Shown here in pieces: positions 1-8,886 of a DNA stretch of 64,000 bases. The position numbers and the translations under genes are program-made. The stretch's first letter is position 1. Every line of letters begins with the position of its first letter. The stretch is from Opitutales bacterium (GTDB taxonomy: Bacteria; Verrucomicrobiota; Verrucomicrobiia; Opitutales; JABSRG01), in NCBI GenBank assembly GCA_028280845.1, contig JANQKZ010000024.1:32078-96077 (forward strand). The letters are read 5' to 3'. The notes beneath the pieces are model-generated. The model ran no database searches. It saw only the letters and a program-made list of their open reading frames with translations, and was not told where the DNA came from.

Positions 1-2
1 TG

Positions 3-122
3 CACCACCTCGGCAAACAGTTCTACACCCAGGACCTGGCCCAACGGATCACTGGCGAACCGCTCAACACCGATCACCTCATCCGCTACCTCCGTGAGCG
101 ATACTTACCGCTCTACACGTAG
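3..122 (+). CDS. M32 carboxypeptidase (Taq family), C-terminal end only
   Basis: This is the 3' end of a gene that enters from the left edge; only 39 codons and the stop at 120-122 are visible. The peptide ends in a TGEPLNTDHLIRYLRERY-type segment followed by LPLYT. That closely matches the C-terminal signature of M32 zinc carboxypeptidases (thermostable carboxypeptidase 1 family), which remove C-terminal residues from peptides in the cytoplasm. The HEXXH zinc site would lie outside the window, so activity cannot be judged. It is convergent with dnaX, 133 bases away. The family call rests only on the tail. Confidence 0.65.
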   Translation, partial: HHLGKQFYTQDLAQRITGEPLNTDHLIRYLRERYLPLYT

Positions 123-255
123 AGCGGAAACCCTCAAACCCCGGGGAAGTTCCAACTTCCAGGGCGCAACACCGATTGTCACCACGCCGTGTCTGGACCA
201 AACCTCAGCGAAGTCGGAAGGAGCTATTGGTGCCTGGACATGGATTTCAGCAGAA

Positions 256-1751
256 TCACTCCGTGATTTTGCGAATCTCTCGCCACTCCCCACGGTATTC
301 CTCCTTCAGGATTCGAAGGGCCTCCGCCGAAAGTTCCGATTCGATCGTCTGCACATCCTCTCGGGTAAAATCCCGGCGATCACCAGAGACTCCAGGCTGG
401 AGGTGAGAGGCTGGAGGCTCCGGCATTCCATCTTCCGTCGGGAGCAAATCCGCCGGCATCTCCGGCATTTCGTCACTTACACTTAAACGTTCGACCTGGT
501 CTTCTGATTTCTGACTTGCGACTTCCGATCTCCGATCTCCCGCATCCCGCATCCCCGGCTCTTCTCGCCTCTGGCTTCCGGGATCTGGGGGCTCGCTGCC
601 GGCTTCAGCCGGCAGACTCAGTTTTTTTTTTCGAGCGGCATGGAATCCACCACCCCGGAAATTTCTTTAATCAAAGAATCAATCGCGCGCGAGCGACTTT
701 GCTCAGCGGCTTTCAGCAGAGTCACCTCAAAATTGACCCGCTGGGAGAGGCCTTTCTGGACCCCGATCTCTCCGGCACGCAGAGCGTCCAGTATCCGCAT
801 AAGCGATTCGGTCGTCAGCCGTTGACCCAGCATTTCACTTTGCCCGCCTTGGCGAATGGCATCAAGGAGCGCAGCACGCAGATAATCCTGAAGATCGCTC
901 AACACCCGAAACAGGTCTCGGCCGTCGTTGGCCAGCTGATCCACCAGGGCAATCAATCCTTCATACTCCGCTCCGGCCAGCGCCTTTCCAATTTCCCCGA
1001 TTTCCTTAGGTGCAGCCAGGCCGTAAACATCCAGAACATCCTGCTCCGAAATTTCCTTTCCGCAAAAGGAAATCATCTGGTCCAGGATCGATTGTGAATC
1101 GCGCATCCCGCCGTTAGCCAGGCGGGCAATGGAGACCAGCGCCCCTTCGGCAATCGTGATTCCCTCCTTCTCCGATATCTCCTTCAGCTTCCCGACAATA
1201 TCATCATCTCCAATCGGGCGAAATTCGAAACGTTGGCAACGGGACACAATCGTCGGCAACACCTTGTGCGCTTCGGTCGTCGCAAAGATAAATTTCACAT
1301 GAGGGGGAGGCTCTTCCAGGGTCTTGAGCAAGGCATTAAACGCCTGCTGGGAAAGCATGTGGACTTCATCGATGATATAGATTTTAAACTGAGCCTGGGC
1401 CGGTGCGTATTGACACTCCTCCCGGAGCAACCGGACGTCATCCACGCTGTTGTTGGAGGCTCCATCGATCTCGATCACATCCATGCAGTTGCCGTTCATG
1501 ATGGATTGAGCGATATCCGAGGAATTATCCGGTTCGGGATTCGGCCCGCCTTCCGCATTCAGCGCTTTAGCAAATAACCGAGCCGTCGACGTTTTCCCCG
1601 TTCCCCGGGGTCCGACAAACAGATAGGCATGGGCGATCCGCCCACTCTCAATCGCATTGGTCAGGGTCCGCACAATATGGTCCTGCCCCACCAGCTCACT
1701 GAACTGCTGGGGCCGCCAACGCCGCGCGATCACCTGGTATCCGGTTTGCAT
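256..1751 (-). CDS. dnaX: DNA polymerase III tau/gamma subunit, two products by frameshift
   Basis: Clamp-loader ATPase of the replisome. The zero-frame product (1751 down to 618) is 377 aa. It has Walker [10 protein letters not shown] at 47-55, Walker B with DEVH at 128-131, sensor 1 FATTE at 156-160 and the SRC arginine finger near 170, then the lid and collar helices. It stops at once after ten A residues (622-631 on this strand). A -1 shift on that run continues in the open frame that ends at 256. This gives a long form of about 498 aa with a Pro/Glu-rich linker and a predicted helical tail ending REIRKITE. The four zinc-binding cysteines usual in bacterial DnaX are absent: only C89 lies in the 65-92 region. 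An AGGTGA ribosome site precedes the ATG. The SRP RNA lies just upstream on the same strand, as next to dnaX in Bacillus. Confidence 0.93.
596..631 (-). promoter_or_regulatory. Recoding signal in dnaX: A10 slippery run plus stem-loop
   Basis: Read on the minus strand, a run of ten A (631-622) is followed at once by CTGA, whose TGA ends the zero frame. Six nucleotides after the run comes a perfect 8-bp stem with a four-base loop (615-596). This is the layout of the E. coli dnaX -1 frameshift site, and the run also resembles the A9 slippage site of Thermus dnaX. A -1 shift joins the frame exactly to the downstream open frame ending at 256. Ribosomal shifting and transcriptional slippage cannot be told apart from sequence. 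Confidence 0.75.
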
Positions 1752-1792
1752 GTCACCTATTAAGAAGCCTCATTTCGAAACTACAAGATTTC

Positions 1793-1860
1793 ATGTGAAA
1801 TGTGAGATGTGAGTGAAAATTGGAAATGCCAGTTGATTCACAATCACAGTTTACAACTCA
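1793..1860. repeat. Interspersed leader repeat, copy 1 (upstream of dnaX)
   Basis: Imperfect inverted repeat. Its left arm is rich in TGTGA steps and its right arm contains CACAATCACAG. Related segments lie at 3341-3400, 18454-18530 and 19041-19127. This copy is 42 bases upstream of the dnaX start, between it and the SRP RNA gene. Function unknown. Confidence 0.5.
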
Positions 1861-1891
1861 CTAGGATCGCTCCAGCGACCTCCACCCCCTA

Positions 1892-1998
1892 AAAAAAACG
1901 GCCAGGCACCCTACGGCACTCCAAGATCATGACTACCGCTGCTTCCTTCCGGACCTGACGGGGTTCGCCTGTCTTGCGATGCATAGGACCCGACCGAA
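1892..1998 (-). ncRNA. ffs: Small (4.5S-type) signal recognition particle RNA
   Basis: The minus strand carries the invariant apical hairpin of bacterial SRP RNA: GTCAGGTCCGGAAGGAAGCA (about 1956-1937), with the GGAA tetraloop and the asymmetric loop bound by the Ffh M domain. The ends (GGTCGGGTCC and TGCCTGGCC) pair as the terminal stem. The RNA is about 99 nt (1998-1900) and is followed by a run of eight T (1899-1892) that would act as terminator. It has no Alu domain, as expected for Gram-negative bacteria. It works with Ffh and FtsY in cotranslational targeting. It could be cotranscribed with or lie just ahead of dnaX. Confidence 0.93.
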
Positions 1999-2217
1999 CT
2001 ATAAACCTCCCACAACCAAGTCCCTTTTTCAACCATTAATTCGAATGAGGGAGATCGATGGAAAATGGGAATCTGTTTCGTGCCGGACGAAGCGACACCC
2101 ACCCTTCGAAATTAGGATTTCGAGTTTCCCTGGGATTTGGGTCATTGGTCATTCCAAATGAGTTTCGCATCCCAGAATTTAATTGCTCCAGATAATTGCA
2201 TTCAGAAGAGTTATGAG

Positions 2218-3312
2218 ATGGGAAATTCATTTGGAGCCCTCTTCACCATCACCACCTTTGGCGAAAGCCATGGAGGCGGCATCGGCGTGATCATCGATGG
2301 CTGCCCGCCGCGTATCCCTATTTCCAAAGAGGAGATTCAGGTGGAGCTCGACCGTCGCCGGCCAGGCCAGAGTAAAATCACGACACAGCGGAAAGAGGCC
2401 GACGAGGTCTCCATCTTATCTGGCATTTTCGAAGGCAGAACCCTCGGAACCCCAATTGCCATGGTGGTCTCCAACAAGGATGCCATGCCCCAGGCCTATT
2501 CCGAGATGAAGGACAAGTTCCGCCCGTCTCATGCGGATTTTACTTACCAGTCCAAGTTTGGCATTCGAAACCACGAGGGAGGCGGTCGCTCCAGTGCCCG
2601 CGAAACCATCGGTCGAGTCGCCGCTGGAGTCTTTGCTAAAAAGGTCCTCCAGTTGGCCGCCGGCGTCGATATTCGAGCCTATGTGTCCCAGATCCACACT
2701 GTCGATTTAGCGGAGGACCCGGGATTTCCTTCACTGGAAGCTGTGGAAGCCAATGCCATTCGGTGTCCCCATGCCGAAACCGCCGAACGAATGATCAAAG
2801 CGGTTGAGGCTGTCCGTGACAAAGGCAATTCGGTTGGCGGAGTTATTACCTGCAAAATCCAAAATGCACCGCTCGGCCTCGGCGCCCCGGTCTTTGATCG
2901 CCTTGAAGCCGATCTGGCCAAAGGCATGTTGTCCCTCCCTGCCACGAAAGGTTTTGAAGTGGGCAGTGGATTTGCCGGGACACGCCTCACCGGAAAAGAG
3001 CACAACGATACCTTTGAAGAGGTGGACGGCCAGGTCACCACCACCACCAATCGGTCAGGAGGAGTCCAGGGTGGCATCTCCAATGGGGAGGAGATCGTGT
3101 TCAGAGTAGCCTTCAAGCCCACCGCCACCATTTTGACACAACAGGACACAATCGATAAAGACGGGAAGGCCACTACCCTCAAAGGCCGAGGCCGCCACGA
3201 CCCCTGCGTCGTCCCCCGCGCCGTCCCCATCGTCGAAGCCATGGCCGCCCTCGTGCTCGTGGATCACCTCCTGCGCCACCACGCGCAGAATAACCTCCTG
3301 GTAGATCTGTAG
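2218..3312 (+). CDS. aroC: Chorismate synthase
   Basis: Last step of the shikimate pathway: removes phosphate from 5-enolpyruvylshikimate 3-phosphate to give chorismate, using reduced FMN. The 364-aa product starts [20 protein letters not shown], the classical N-terminal signature. Other family marks are the [18 protein letters not shown] segment, [17 protein letters not shown], and the [20 protein letters not shown] segment near the C-terminus. An in-frame upstream ATG at 2137 would add 27 residues unlike the family, so the ATG at 2218 was chosen. Length is normal. No other shikimate gene is nearby. Confidence 0.96.
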   Translation: MGNSFGALFTITTFGESHGGGIGVIIDGCPPRIPISKEEIQVELDRRRPGQSKITTQRKEADEVSILSGIFEGRTLGTPIAMVVSNKDAMPQAYSEMKDKFRPSHADFTYQSKFGIRNHEGGGRSSARETIGRVAAGVFAKKVLQLAAGVDIRAYVSQIHTVDLAEDPGFPSLEAVEANAIRCPHAETAERMIKAVEAVRDKGNSVGGVITCKIQNAPLGLGAPVFDRLEADLAKGMLSLPATKGFEVGSGFAGTRLTGKEHNDTFEEVDGQVTTTTNRSGGVQGGISNGEEIVFRVAFKPTATILTQQDTIDKDGKATTLKGRGRHDPCVVPRAVPIVEAMAALVLVDHLLRHHAQNNLLVDL

Positions 3313-3340
3313 GCGCTTGTAAGCGGCGAAAAAGCCAATG

Positions 3341-3400
3341 CGAGATGTGAGCGTGGATTGGGCAAGGCTGCCAAAATCCATCCCACAATCACAGTTCACC
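3341..3400. repeat. Interspersed leader repeat, copy 2
   Basis: Inverted-repeat segment of the family seen at 1793-1860. The arms are GTGAGCGTGGATTG and a complementary region within CCATCCCACAATCAC, with a GC-rich centre. It sits between aroC and the next gene, ending 38 bases before that start codon, and is followed by a second simple motif of the TTCTGATTCCTGACTGCCGA type. Confidence 0.5.
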
Positions 3401-3438
3401 CATCACCACCAGATTTCTGATTCCTGACTGCCGATCCC

Positions 3439-4218
3439 ATGCAACATCCTCCCGTATACTGGATCCTCGGCATCCCCGGGTCCGAGAAGCAAAAAGTCCT
3501 CCAGGACTTCACAGAAAATGGCTTCGCTCCGGAGACTGCCTATCAGGTCCTCACCCCGGCCTCCGAACCGGAAATGGAGTTCGTCGCGCGCGGAGGCATG
3601 CGGGGACCTGTGGAACCAGTTCCCTATACCGATGCGGATCTCGAGGAAGGCTCCGCCACGCCGAAGCTCAAGCTGGGTACCCAGACCTTTATCCTGTTCG
3701 ACGGCACCCACAACCCGGTCGATCAGATCGAAGCCTGGAAAACATGGTGCACGCTTCGCCAGCTCAAACTGGCTCGCGTCATCACCCTCGTCGATTGCCG
3801 GTTTTTATCAGAGAACGAGGGGGCCACCGCTTGGTTTGACGCTTGTATCCATTTTTCGGATGCGGTACTACTCGCCAATCGTAGAGATGTATCGAACCGA
3901 TGGTTAGAAGACTTTCAGCAACGTTATAAAAAGCAGAAATTCCCCTGCATCATCGATCTTGTCAAAAAAGGTGGCCTCGACAACCCAGCCTTTATCCTGG
4001 AACCCGAACCGCGTCGCATGTCCCTCGCCCTCGATGAATGGGAAGAAGACTATTCCACCTCAAACGAGTATCAGGGTATCCCGATCGAGGACGAAGGCGA
4101 CCCCATCGACCCAGACGACGTCGATGACCCGATCCCTGAGGACCCCTACCTCACCCGTATGCCCGGCGGCCGCAGGCTCAAAAAACTCCCCGACATCCGG
4201 GAGTTCCTGCCCTCATAA
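3439..4218 (+). CDS. CobW/G3E-like protein lacking a clear P-loop
   Basis: Protein of 259 aa, not firmly identified. The start WILGIPGSEKQKVLQDF aligns in position with the GFLGSGKTT region of CobW-type metallochaperone GTPases, but the GxxGxGKT residues are not present. Later, RVITLVDCRFLSENEG and DAVLLANRRDVSNRWLEDF resemble the CobW strand with the catalytic Asp and the NKxD guanine-specificity segment, again degenerate (ANRRD). The C-terminal 50 residues are very acidic and then basic. By inference it is a nucleotide-binding fold that has lost GTPase residues, perhaps a lineage-specific conserved protein. It follows aroC by 126 bases and may share its transcript. Confidence 0.6.
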   Translation: MQHPPVYWILGIPGSEKQKVLQDFTENGFAPETAYQVLTPASEPEMEFVARGGMRGPVEPVPYTDADLEEGSATPKLKLGTQTFILFDGTHNPVDQIEAWKTWCTLRQLKLARVITLVDCRFLSENEGATAWFDACIHFSDAVLLANRRDVSNRWLEDFQQRYKKQKFPCIIDLVKKGGLDNPAFILEPEPRRMSLALDEWEEDYSTSNEYQGIPIEDEGDPIDPDDVDDPIPEDPYLTRMPGGRRLKKLPDIREFLPS

Positions 4219-4344
4219 ACTGAACCTAAACCTGTAGCGACGCAGACTTGACGTCTCCCAAAGAGTTGCCGGTCCGGGTAACAAGTCCCCATCCCCGCTC
4301 GTGTCGCTTAGTGTGATTCGTAACTCAAAAAGAGATCATCTCCC

Positions 4345-4737
4345 TTAAGCCGCCTTCTTCTTACTCAGCATTGCATCCAGGCTGAGCTTGCCGGATCCGT
4401 GCGTCACAATGCTCAATAAGCCACCCAGAATCGCGAGGTTTTTCAAAAAGGCGATCTGTTGCTCAGGGTCGGACGGTGGGTGAAAAACCAAAGTCGCCCA
4501 TACAATGAACACGATCAGGCCAATCGCCCCAAAGCGGGCTTTAAATCCAAGCAACACCGAGAGACCACCAAGGAGCAACACCACAATTGCCCCGGGGAGC
4601 AACAGTTGCGGCATCGACATGCCCGCACTTTCCATATACTTTATCGTACCGTCGAACCCGGTAACTTTGTTGACGCCGCTCCCGAGAAAAATCACCACCA
4701 TGAACACCCGGGCCAAAAGATAGCTAATCGATTCCAT
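4345..4737 (-). CDS. DoxX family membrane protein
   Basis: Small inner-membrane protein of 130 aa with four predicted hydrophobic helices (about 5-22, 48-66, 72-88, 100-114) and the family signature near the N-terminus (LLARVFMVVIFLGSGVNKVTGF). It ends in a lysine-rich SKKKAA tail, so the C-terminus is probably cytoplasmic. DoxX/DoxD-like proteins were named for thiosulfate:quinone oxidoreductase subunits, but most members, including this type, have no proven reaction. It stands alone, convergent with the preceding gene. Confidence 0.85.
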   Translation of the reverse strand: MESISYLLARVFMVVIFLGSGVNKVTGFDGTIKYMESAGMSMPQLLLPGAIVVLLLGGLSVLLGFKARFGAIGLIVFIVWATLVFHPPSDPEQQIAFLKNLAILGGLLSIVTHGSGKLSLDAMLSKKKAA

Positions 4738-5035
4738 AGAAAGACCCTAACCACCTTATCCTGAGATTCAACCCACCCCGCCTGTTTGTCAGAACAAGAA
4801 TCCAGAGGAGAAAACAAAGGGAGGGAGGCAGCCTTCTCACCAAGTGCAGGCCCTACTCAGAACCCTCCATCGCATCCTTGAAGCAAACAAAGTACGGACC
4901 TGGACATAACATGGCGGGCGAAGACGGACGCGCCCAACGCATCTGGCCGTAAATTACGCAGCATTACACCCCACCACTCACAGCTTCCCCATAAAGTTGT
5001 AACTTTCCTACGGCCTCCGCCGTCCTATAACTCAT

Positions 5036-7489
5036 ATGCTCGACCGACTCATTCATGATCTGAAGTTCGGCCTTAAAATGCTATTCAAGCATCGCGGTTT
5101 TACTGCCACGGCCCTGCTTACCTTAGCGCTCTGTATTGGAGGAAATTCCGCTATCTTCAGCGTGGTCCATTCCATCCTCCTGCGCCCCTTACCCTTTGAA
5201 GAACCAGACCGGATTGTCTCGATGTTCAATGCTTACCCCGGAGTCGGGGTGGACCGCGGATCGAATTCCAAGCCTGACTGGGTCCAGCGCCGGGAGGCCA
5301 CGGATATATTTGAGGAGGTGGCTATGTATGCGGATGGCTCTTATTTCTCGGGCGAAGCCGGCAGCCCGATCAAGATAGACGCCCTTCAGGTGAATCCCTC
5401 CTATTTTGCGGTGCTACGAATTCAACCGATACTGGGGAGGCCCTTCGCCGAGGCCGACGGCACCAAAGAAAGTGAGCGCGTGGCCATCCTTTCTCACAAG
5501 CTTTGGGAAACCATGTTTGCCTCGGATCCCAATGTGGTGGGGAAAACCATTTCCCTCAGTAATCATTCCCACACTATCGTAGGCGTCCTGGAAAAAGAAC
5601 AACACCTGGTCGGGGGTTCCTTGTCCGGGACGGACCTCATCCTGCCCTTCCGCTGGGGACCGAAAGATCTAAGCCTGGATAATCTGCACAATAATAATCA
5701 CCCCATGGTAGCCCGTCTGGCCCCCGGGGCCACCCTTGCCCAAGCCCAGGGGAAAGTGGATGCGATCAATGCAGCCAACACAGAGGCTAGCCCCTATAAG
5801 GCATTACTGGAGGAGGCGAATTATCATACGCAGGTTCACTTCACTCATGAGCTCATGGTCCAGGATATCCGGCGGAGCATCGTTCTGCTTCAATTTGGAG
5901 TCTTGTTCGTCCTGCTCATTGGCTGTGTCAATGTAGCCAACCTGATGCTGGTCCGATCTAATGTCCGCCTCAAGGAGATGGCCATTCGCCTCTCCCTCGG
6001 GGCCAGCCGGATTCGTCTGTCCAGCCAGCTATTTACGGAGAGCCTGTTAATCTCCATCCTGGGCGGAGCTGCAGGGCTGCTTCTTGGCTGGGTAAGTCTC
6101 CAGGCCCTGAATACCTTCGGTGTAGAGGATCTCCCCCGGGGAGAAACCGTTTCCATGGACCTCGAGGTGCTCGGGTTCACCTTGGCGGTTTCTGTTCTGG
6201 CCGGCTTCCTTTCCGGATTTCTCCCCGTCCTAAACATTTGGCGAACCAACCTGAATCAAATCATGCACGAGGAGAGTCGCAGCACCTCTTCCGGGAAATC
6301 CACTCTCTTTGTGCGTAATGCTTTCATTGTCAGCCAAGTTGCCCTGGCCTTTGTCCTCCTCATCGCCTCCGGATTCCTTGCCCTGAGTTTCAAAAAAATC
6401 CTCGAGGTCGACCCGGGGTTTTCCTCAGACAAGGTCCTGGTCGTCCGACTGAACCTGCCCTATCAGCTATATGGAGAAGCCAAAGATCGAAACCAGTTTA
6501 ACGATCGCATTCTGGAAGAGCTGAGAGCCTTACCTGGAGTTCAGTATGCTTCGGTTACTACATCCACTCCCTTTGGTGGAGTGGATAACTCCAGCGCCCT
6601 GGAGATTGAAGGCGCAGAGCGAAATTCGGATAACCTGGTTCCCGTCCCCAACCGCAACGCCGTTGGTATCGATTACTTTGATGCGCTTAGGATTCCCCTG
6701 CTCGATGGACGTCTCTTTGATGCCACCGATACCTGGGATACAAACCGGGTCGCCATTGTCGATGAAGAGTTCATCCAGCGAAACCTGCCTGGCCGCAACC
6801 CCATCGGCATGCGCATGACAAACGATCTGGGAGAAGATGATCCCGAGTACTGGACCATTGTCGGGGTTGTCGGGTCCATTCACCACCATTCCCTCACCGA
6901 AACCCGTGGAGAGGGCTTCGCCTACTACCCCTATGCCCAGCTCCCCTGGAACCAACCCGACTATATCATCCGTGCGCAGGGGGATCCGGAAGCCTTACGG
7001 GATTCTGTCCGCCAGGCCTTCCTCAACGTGGATGATCGCCTCCCCATTACCTACATGCTCACCCTGAACTCGATCGTAGATAATTCCCTCGTCGGCCGTC
7101 GGACTCCCCTCCTGCTCATCTCCGTTTTTTCCGGTCTCGCGATCATACTTGCCTTGATTGGAATCTACAGCGTCCTGGCCTACGTGGTTTCCCAGCGCAC
7201 CAAAGAAATCGGTATCCGCATGGCGATCGGGGCCAACCCGATCCGCATCCTCCTCCTATTCCTCAACCGGGGAGCCATCCTCCTCCTATTAGGGCTTGGC
7301 CTGGGGTTAGCCGCGTCCCTCTTCCTCAATCGCTTCCTCCAGGACTTGCTCTTCGAAGTGAACATCTCCCAACCGGGGATCTACCTCACCTCGGCTCTCG
7401 CCATGGGTATCATCGGTCTCCTGGCCTGCCTCATTCCATCTTGGCGGGCCACCCGCGTTCACCCTATGGAAGCCCTGAGGCATGAGTAG
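5036..7489 (+). CDS. Orphan ABC-type permease with two MacB/FtsX halves (ADOP type)
   Basis: Inner-membrane protein of 817 aa. The N-terminus (DRLIHDLKFGLKMLFKHRGF, then a hydrophobic helix and ILLRPLPFEEPDRIV) is typical of ADOP permeases, a MacB-like group that duplicates the unit of periplasmic domain plus FtsX domain. Periplasmic domain 1 spans about 45-270, helices of FtsX half 1 about 275-400, a central helix lies near 430, periplasmic domain 2 about 450-680, and the last three helices about 690-800. The end WRATRVHPMEALRHE is the usual FtsX/MacB C-terminus. No ATPase gene is adjacent, as is common for this group. Substrate unknown; MacB relatives move peptides or lipoproteins or work as mechanotransmitters. 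Confidence 0.88.
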   Translation: MLDRLIHDLKFGLKMLFKHRGFTATALLTLALCIGGNSAIFSVVHSILLRPLPFEEPDRIVSMFNAYPGVGVDRGSNSKPDWVQRREATDIFEEVAMYADGSYFSGEAGSPIKIDALQVNPSYFAVLRIQPILGRPFAEADGTKESERVAILSHKLWETMFASDPNVVGKTISLSNHSHTIVGVLEKEQHLVGGSLSGTDLILPFRWGPKDLSLDNLHNNNHPMVARLAPGATLAQAQGKVDAINAANTEASPYKALLEEANYHTQVHFTHELMVQDIRRSIVLLQFGVLFVLLIGCVNVANLMLVRSNVRLKEMAIRLSLGASRIRLSSQLFTESLLISILGGAAGLLLGWVSLQALNTFGVEDLPRGETVSMDLEVLGFTLAVSVLAGFLSGFLPVLNIWRTNLNQIMHEESRSTSSGKSTLFVRNAFIVSQVALAFVLLIASGFLALSFKKILEVDPGFSSDKVLVVRLNLPYQLYGEAKDRNQFNDRILEELRALPGVQYASVTTSTPFGGVDNSSALEIEGAERNSDNLVPVPNRNAVGIDYFDALRIPLLDGRLFDATDTWDTNRVAIVDEEFIQRNLPGRNPIGMRMTNDLGEDDPEYWTIVGVVGSIHHHSLTETRGEGFAYYPYAQLPWNQPDYIIRAQGDPEALRDSVRQAFLNVDDRLPITYMLTLNSIVDNSLVGRRTPLLLISVFSGLAIILALIGIYSVLAYVVSQRTKEIGIRMAIGANPIRILLLFLNRGAILLLLGLGLGLAASLFLNRFLQDLLFEVNISQPGIYLTSALAMGIIGLLACLIPSWRATRVHPMEALRHE

Positions 7490-7671
7490 CGGGATAACGA
7501 GGGAGGGATTGGGTCTCGCGCGAGATCGCTCTGCGACACCTCCAGCACCCCATCTTCGCTCGTGAAATGACGCCTTCGGCGACCTCGCTTCATCAAAACC
7601 TTCTCTCGGGCTCAAATCCCTTAAACCTATAACCACCCCTACATGTTCACTCCATTCAATCTCGCGTTGAA

Positions 7672-7758
7672 TGGTACTCAGGGAGGGATTCGAACCCTCA
7701 CGCCCTCGCGGGCACTGCGACCTGAACGCAGCGTGTCTGCCAATTCCACCACCTGAGC
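7672..7758 (-). tRNA. tRNA-Leu (anticodon CAG)
   Basis: Class II tRNA, 87 nt including the encoded CCA. Acceptor arm GCTCAGG pairs with CCTGAGT, the D-arm segment is GGTGGAATTGGCAGACACGC, the anticodon stem CTGCG encloses the loop TTCAGGT, a long variable arm follows, and the T arm has GGTTCGAATCC. Reads CUG. The next gene upstream on the same strand is tRNA-Gln. Confidence 0.95.
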
Positions 7759-7803
7759 ATGGGTATTAAACTGTAATCTGCCGTTGTGGTGAAATTGGCT
7801 GGG

Positions 7804-7843
7804 GCTGCCAATGAAATTCGGCCTGAGGGCCTGAACCACCACC
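7804..7843. repeat. tRNA-Leu-associated hairpin repeat, copy 1
   Basis: A 40-base segment between tRNA-Leu(CAG) and tRNA-Gln matches 35549-35584, which lies at the same side of tRNA-Leu(TAG). Shared blocks are GCCAATG, AATTCGGC and CCTGAACC plus CCACC. Each folds into a small hairpin (TTC-GGC...GCC-T-GAA) whose stem and loop length differ between copies. Confidence 0.5.
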
Positions 7844-7849
7844 TGGGCA

Positions 7850-7923
7850 TGGATCCCCGATGAGGATTCGAACCTCAACTAAGTGGACCAAAACCACTTG
7901 TGCTACCATTACACCATCAGGGA
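7850..7923 (-). tRNA. tRNA-Gln (anticodon TTG)
   Basis: Standard 74-nt tRNA with encoded CCA. The acceptor stem TCCCTGA/TCGGGGA has one G-T pair, the D arm is GGTGTAATGGTAGCAC, the anticodon stem AGTGG/CCACT encloses loop TTTTGGT, and the T arm is GAGGTTCGAATCCTC. Reads CAA/CAG. It probably forms one transcript with the downstream tRNA-Leu. Confidence 0.95.
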
Positions 7924-8136
7924 ATGTTGGGAAAAGAGAAGAAAAGTACAAATCTGGACTTTCGCGTCAAGCCTGCAAAGGGTGGAAAACCAGATTTCCC
8001 GGAGTAAGGGTTCTGCTCCTGCAATCAAGATTACCACCACGGCTACGCTGGGAATACCCTAGACACGAGATCTAATCATAATCCACAAATCGGGGGGTTG
8101 ACCTCTGAGGAACCGGATGCCTAAATCACCTCTTTA

Positions 8137-8886
8137 ATGGCAGCATCCGAAGAAGCGACTGAACCGGGTAAACCGAAGTATAAACGCGTTGTCCTCAAAT
8201 TGAGCGGCGAAGTCTTGAAAAATCAGGACAATGGCAACCCCATTGATGGGCAGATTCTGGAAAATATCTGTGGCTCCTTAAAGGAGGTGTATGACATGGG
8301 TGTGGAGATCGGACTCGTTATCGGGGGTGGAAATATTTTCCGCGGCCTGACGGGCACGACTCAGCGGGGAGTCGACCGAACGACAGGCGACTACATGGGC
8401 ATGTTAGCTACCGTTATCAATGGATTGGCCTTCATGGACTCCCTCGAAAAAATGGGCGTCATTGTCCGGGTCCAGTCTGCCATCCCCATGGACAAAGTAG
8501 CCGAACCCTTTATCCTGCGAAAAGCCACCCGCCACCTCGAAAAACAACGGATGGTCGTGTTTGTCGCCGGCACCGGGAATCCCTATTTCTCCACCGATAC
8601 CACAGCTGCACTGCGTGCCAGCGAGATCGGAGCCGAAGTGCTCATGAAAGCAACTAAAGTGGACGGAATCTACGACAAGGACCCCAAAAAATTCGACGAC
8701 GCCAGGAAATACGAGGAAATCACCTACATTGATGCCCTCCGGGAGCGGCTCAACGTGATGGATTCCACCGCCTTTTCTCTCTGTATGGACAACAAAATGC
8801 CCATCATGGTCTTCAGTATGGAAGAAAAAGGGTCCCTCAAACGAGCCATCATGGGCGAAAAAATCGGCACCCTCGTCCATCGCTGA
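8137..8886 (+). CDS. pyrH: UMP kinase
   Basis: Phosphorylates UMP to UDP in pyrimidine nucleotide synthesis; a cytoplasmic hexamer of the amino-acid-kinase fold. The 249-aa product has [13 protein letters not shown] (ATP phosphate loop), [10 protein letters not shown], the [18 protein letters not shown]-site helix, [18 protein letters not shown] and [10 protein letters not shown], all diagnostic. The N-terminus carries about 12 extra polar residues before the fold starts, which is not unusual. It is the first gene of a forward run pyrH-frr-proB; pyrH next to frr is a very common arrangement. The rpsB-tsf pair that often precedes it is not here: tRNA genes lie upstream on the other strand. Confidence 0.96.
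   Translation: MAASEEATEPGKPKYKRVVLKLSGEVLKNQDNGNPIDGQILENICGSLKEVYDMGVEIGLVIGGGNIFRGLTGTTQRGVDRTTGDYMGMLATVINGLAFMDSLEKMGVIVRVQSAIPMDKVAEPFILRKATRHLEKQRMVVFVAGTGNPYFSTDTTAALRASEIGAEVLMKATKVDGIYDKDPKKFDDARKYEEITYIDALRERLNVMDSTAFSLCMDNKMPIMVFSMEEKGSLKRAIMGEKIGTLVHR

Noticed and set aside
256..552. Separate hypothetical gene of 98 aa downstream of dnaX
   Set aside because: It is better explained as the tau extension of dnaX reached by -1 slippage, since the frame is continuous with the A10 site.
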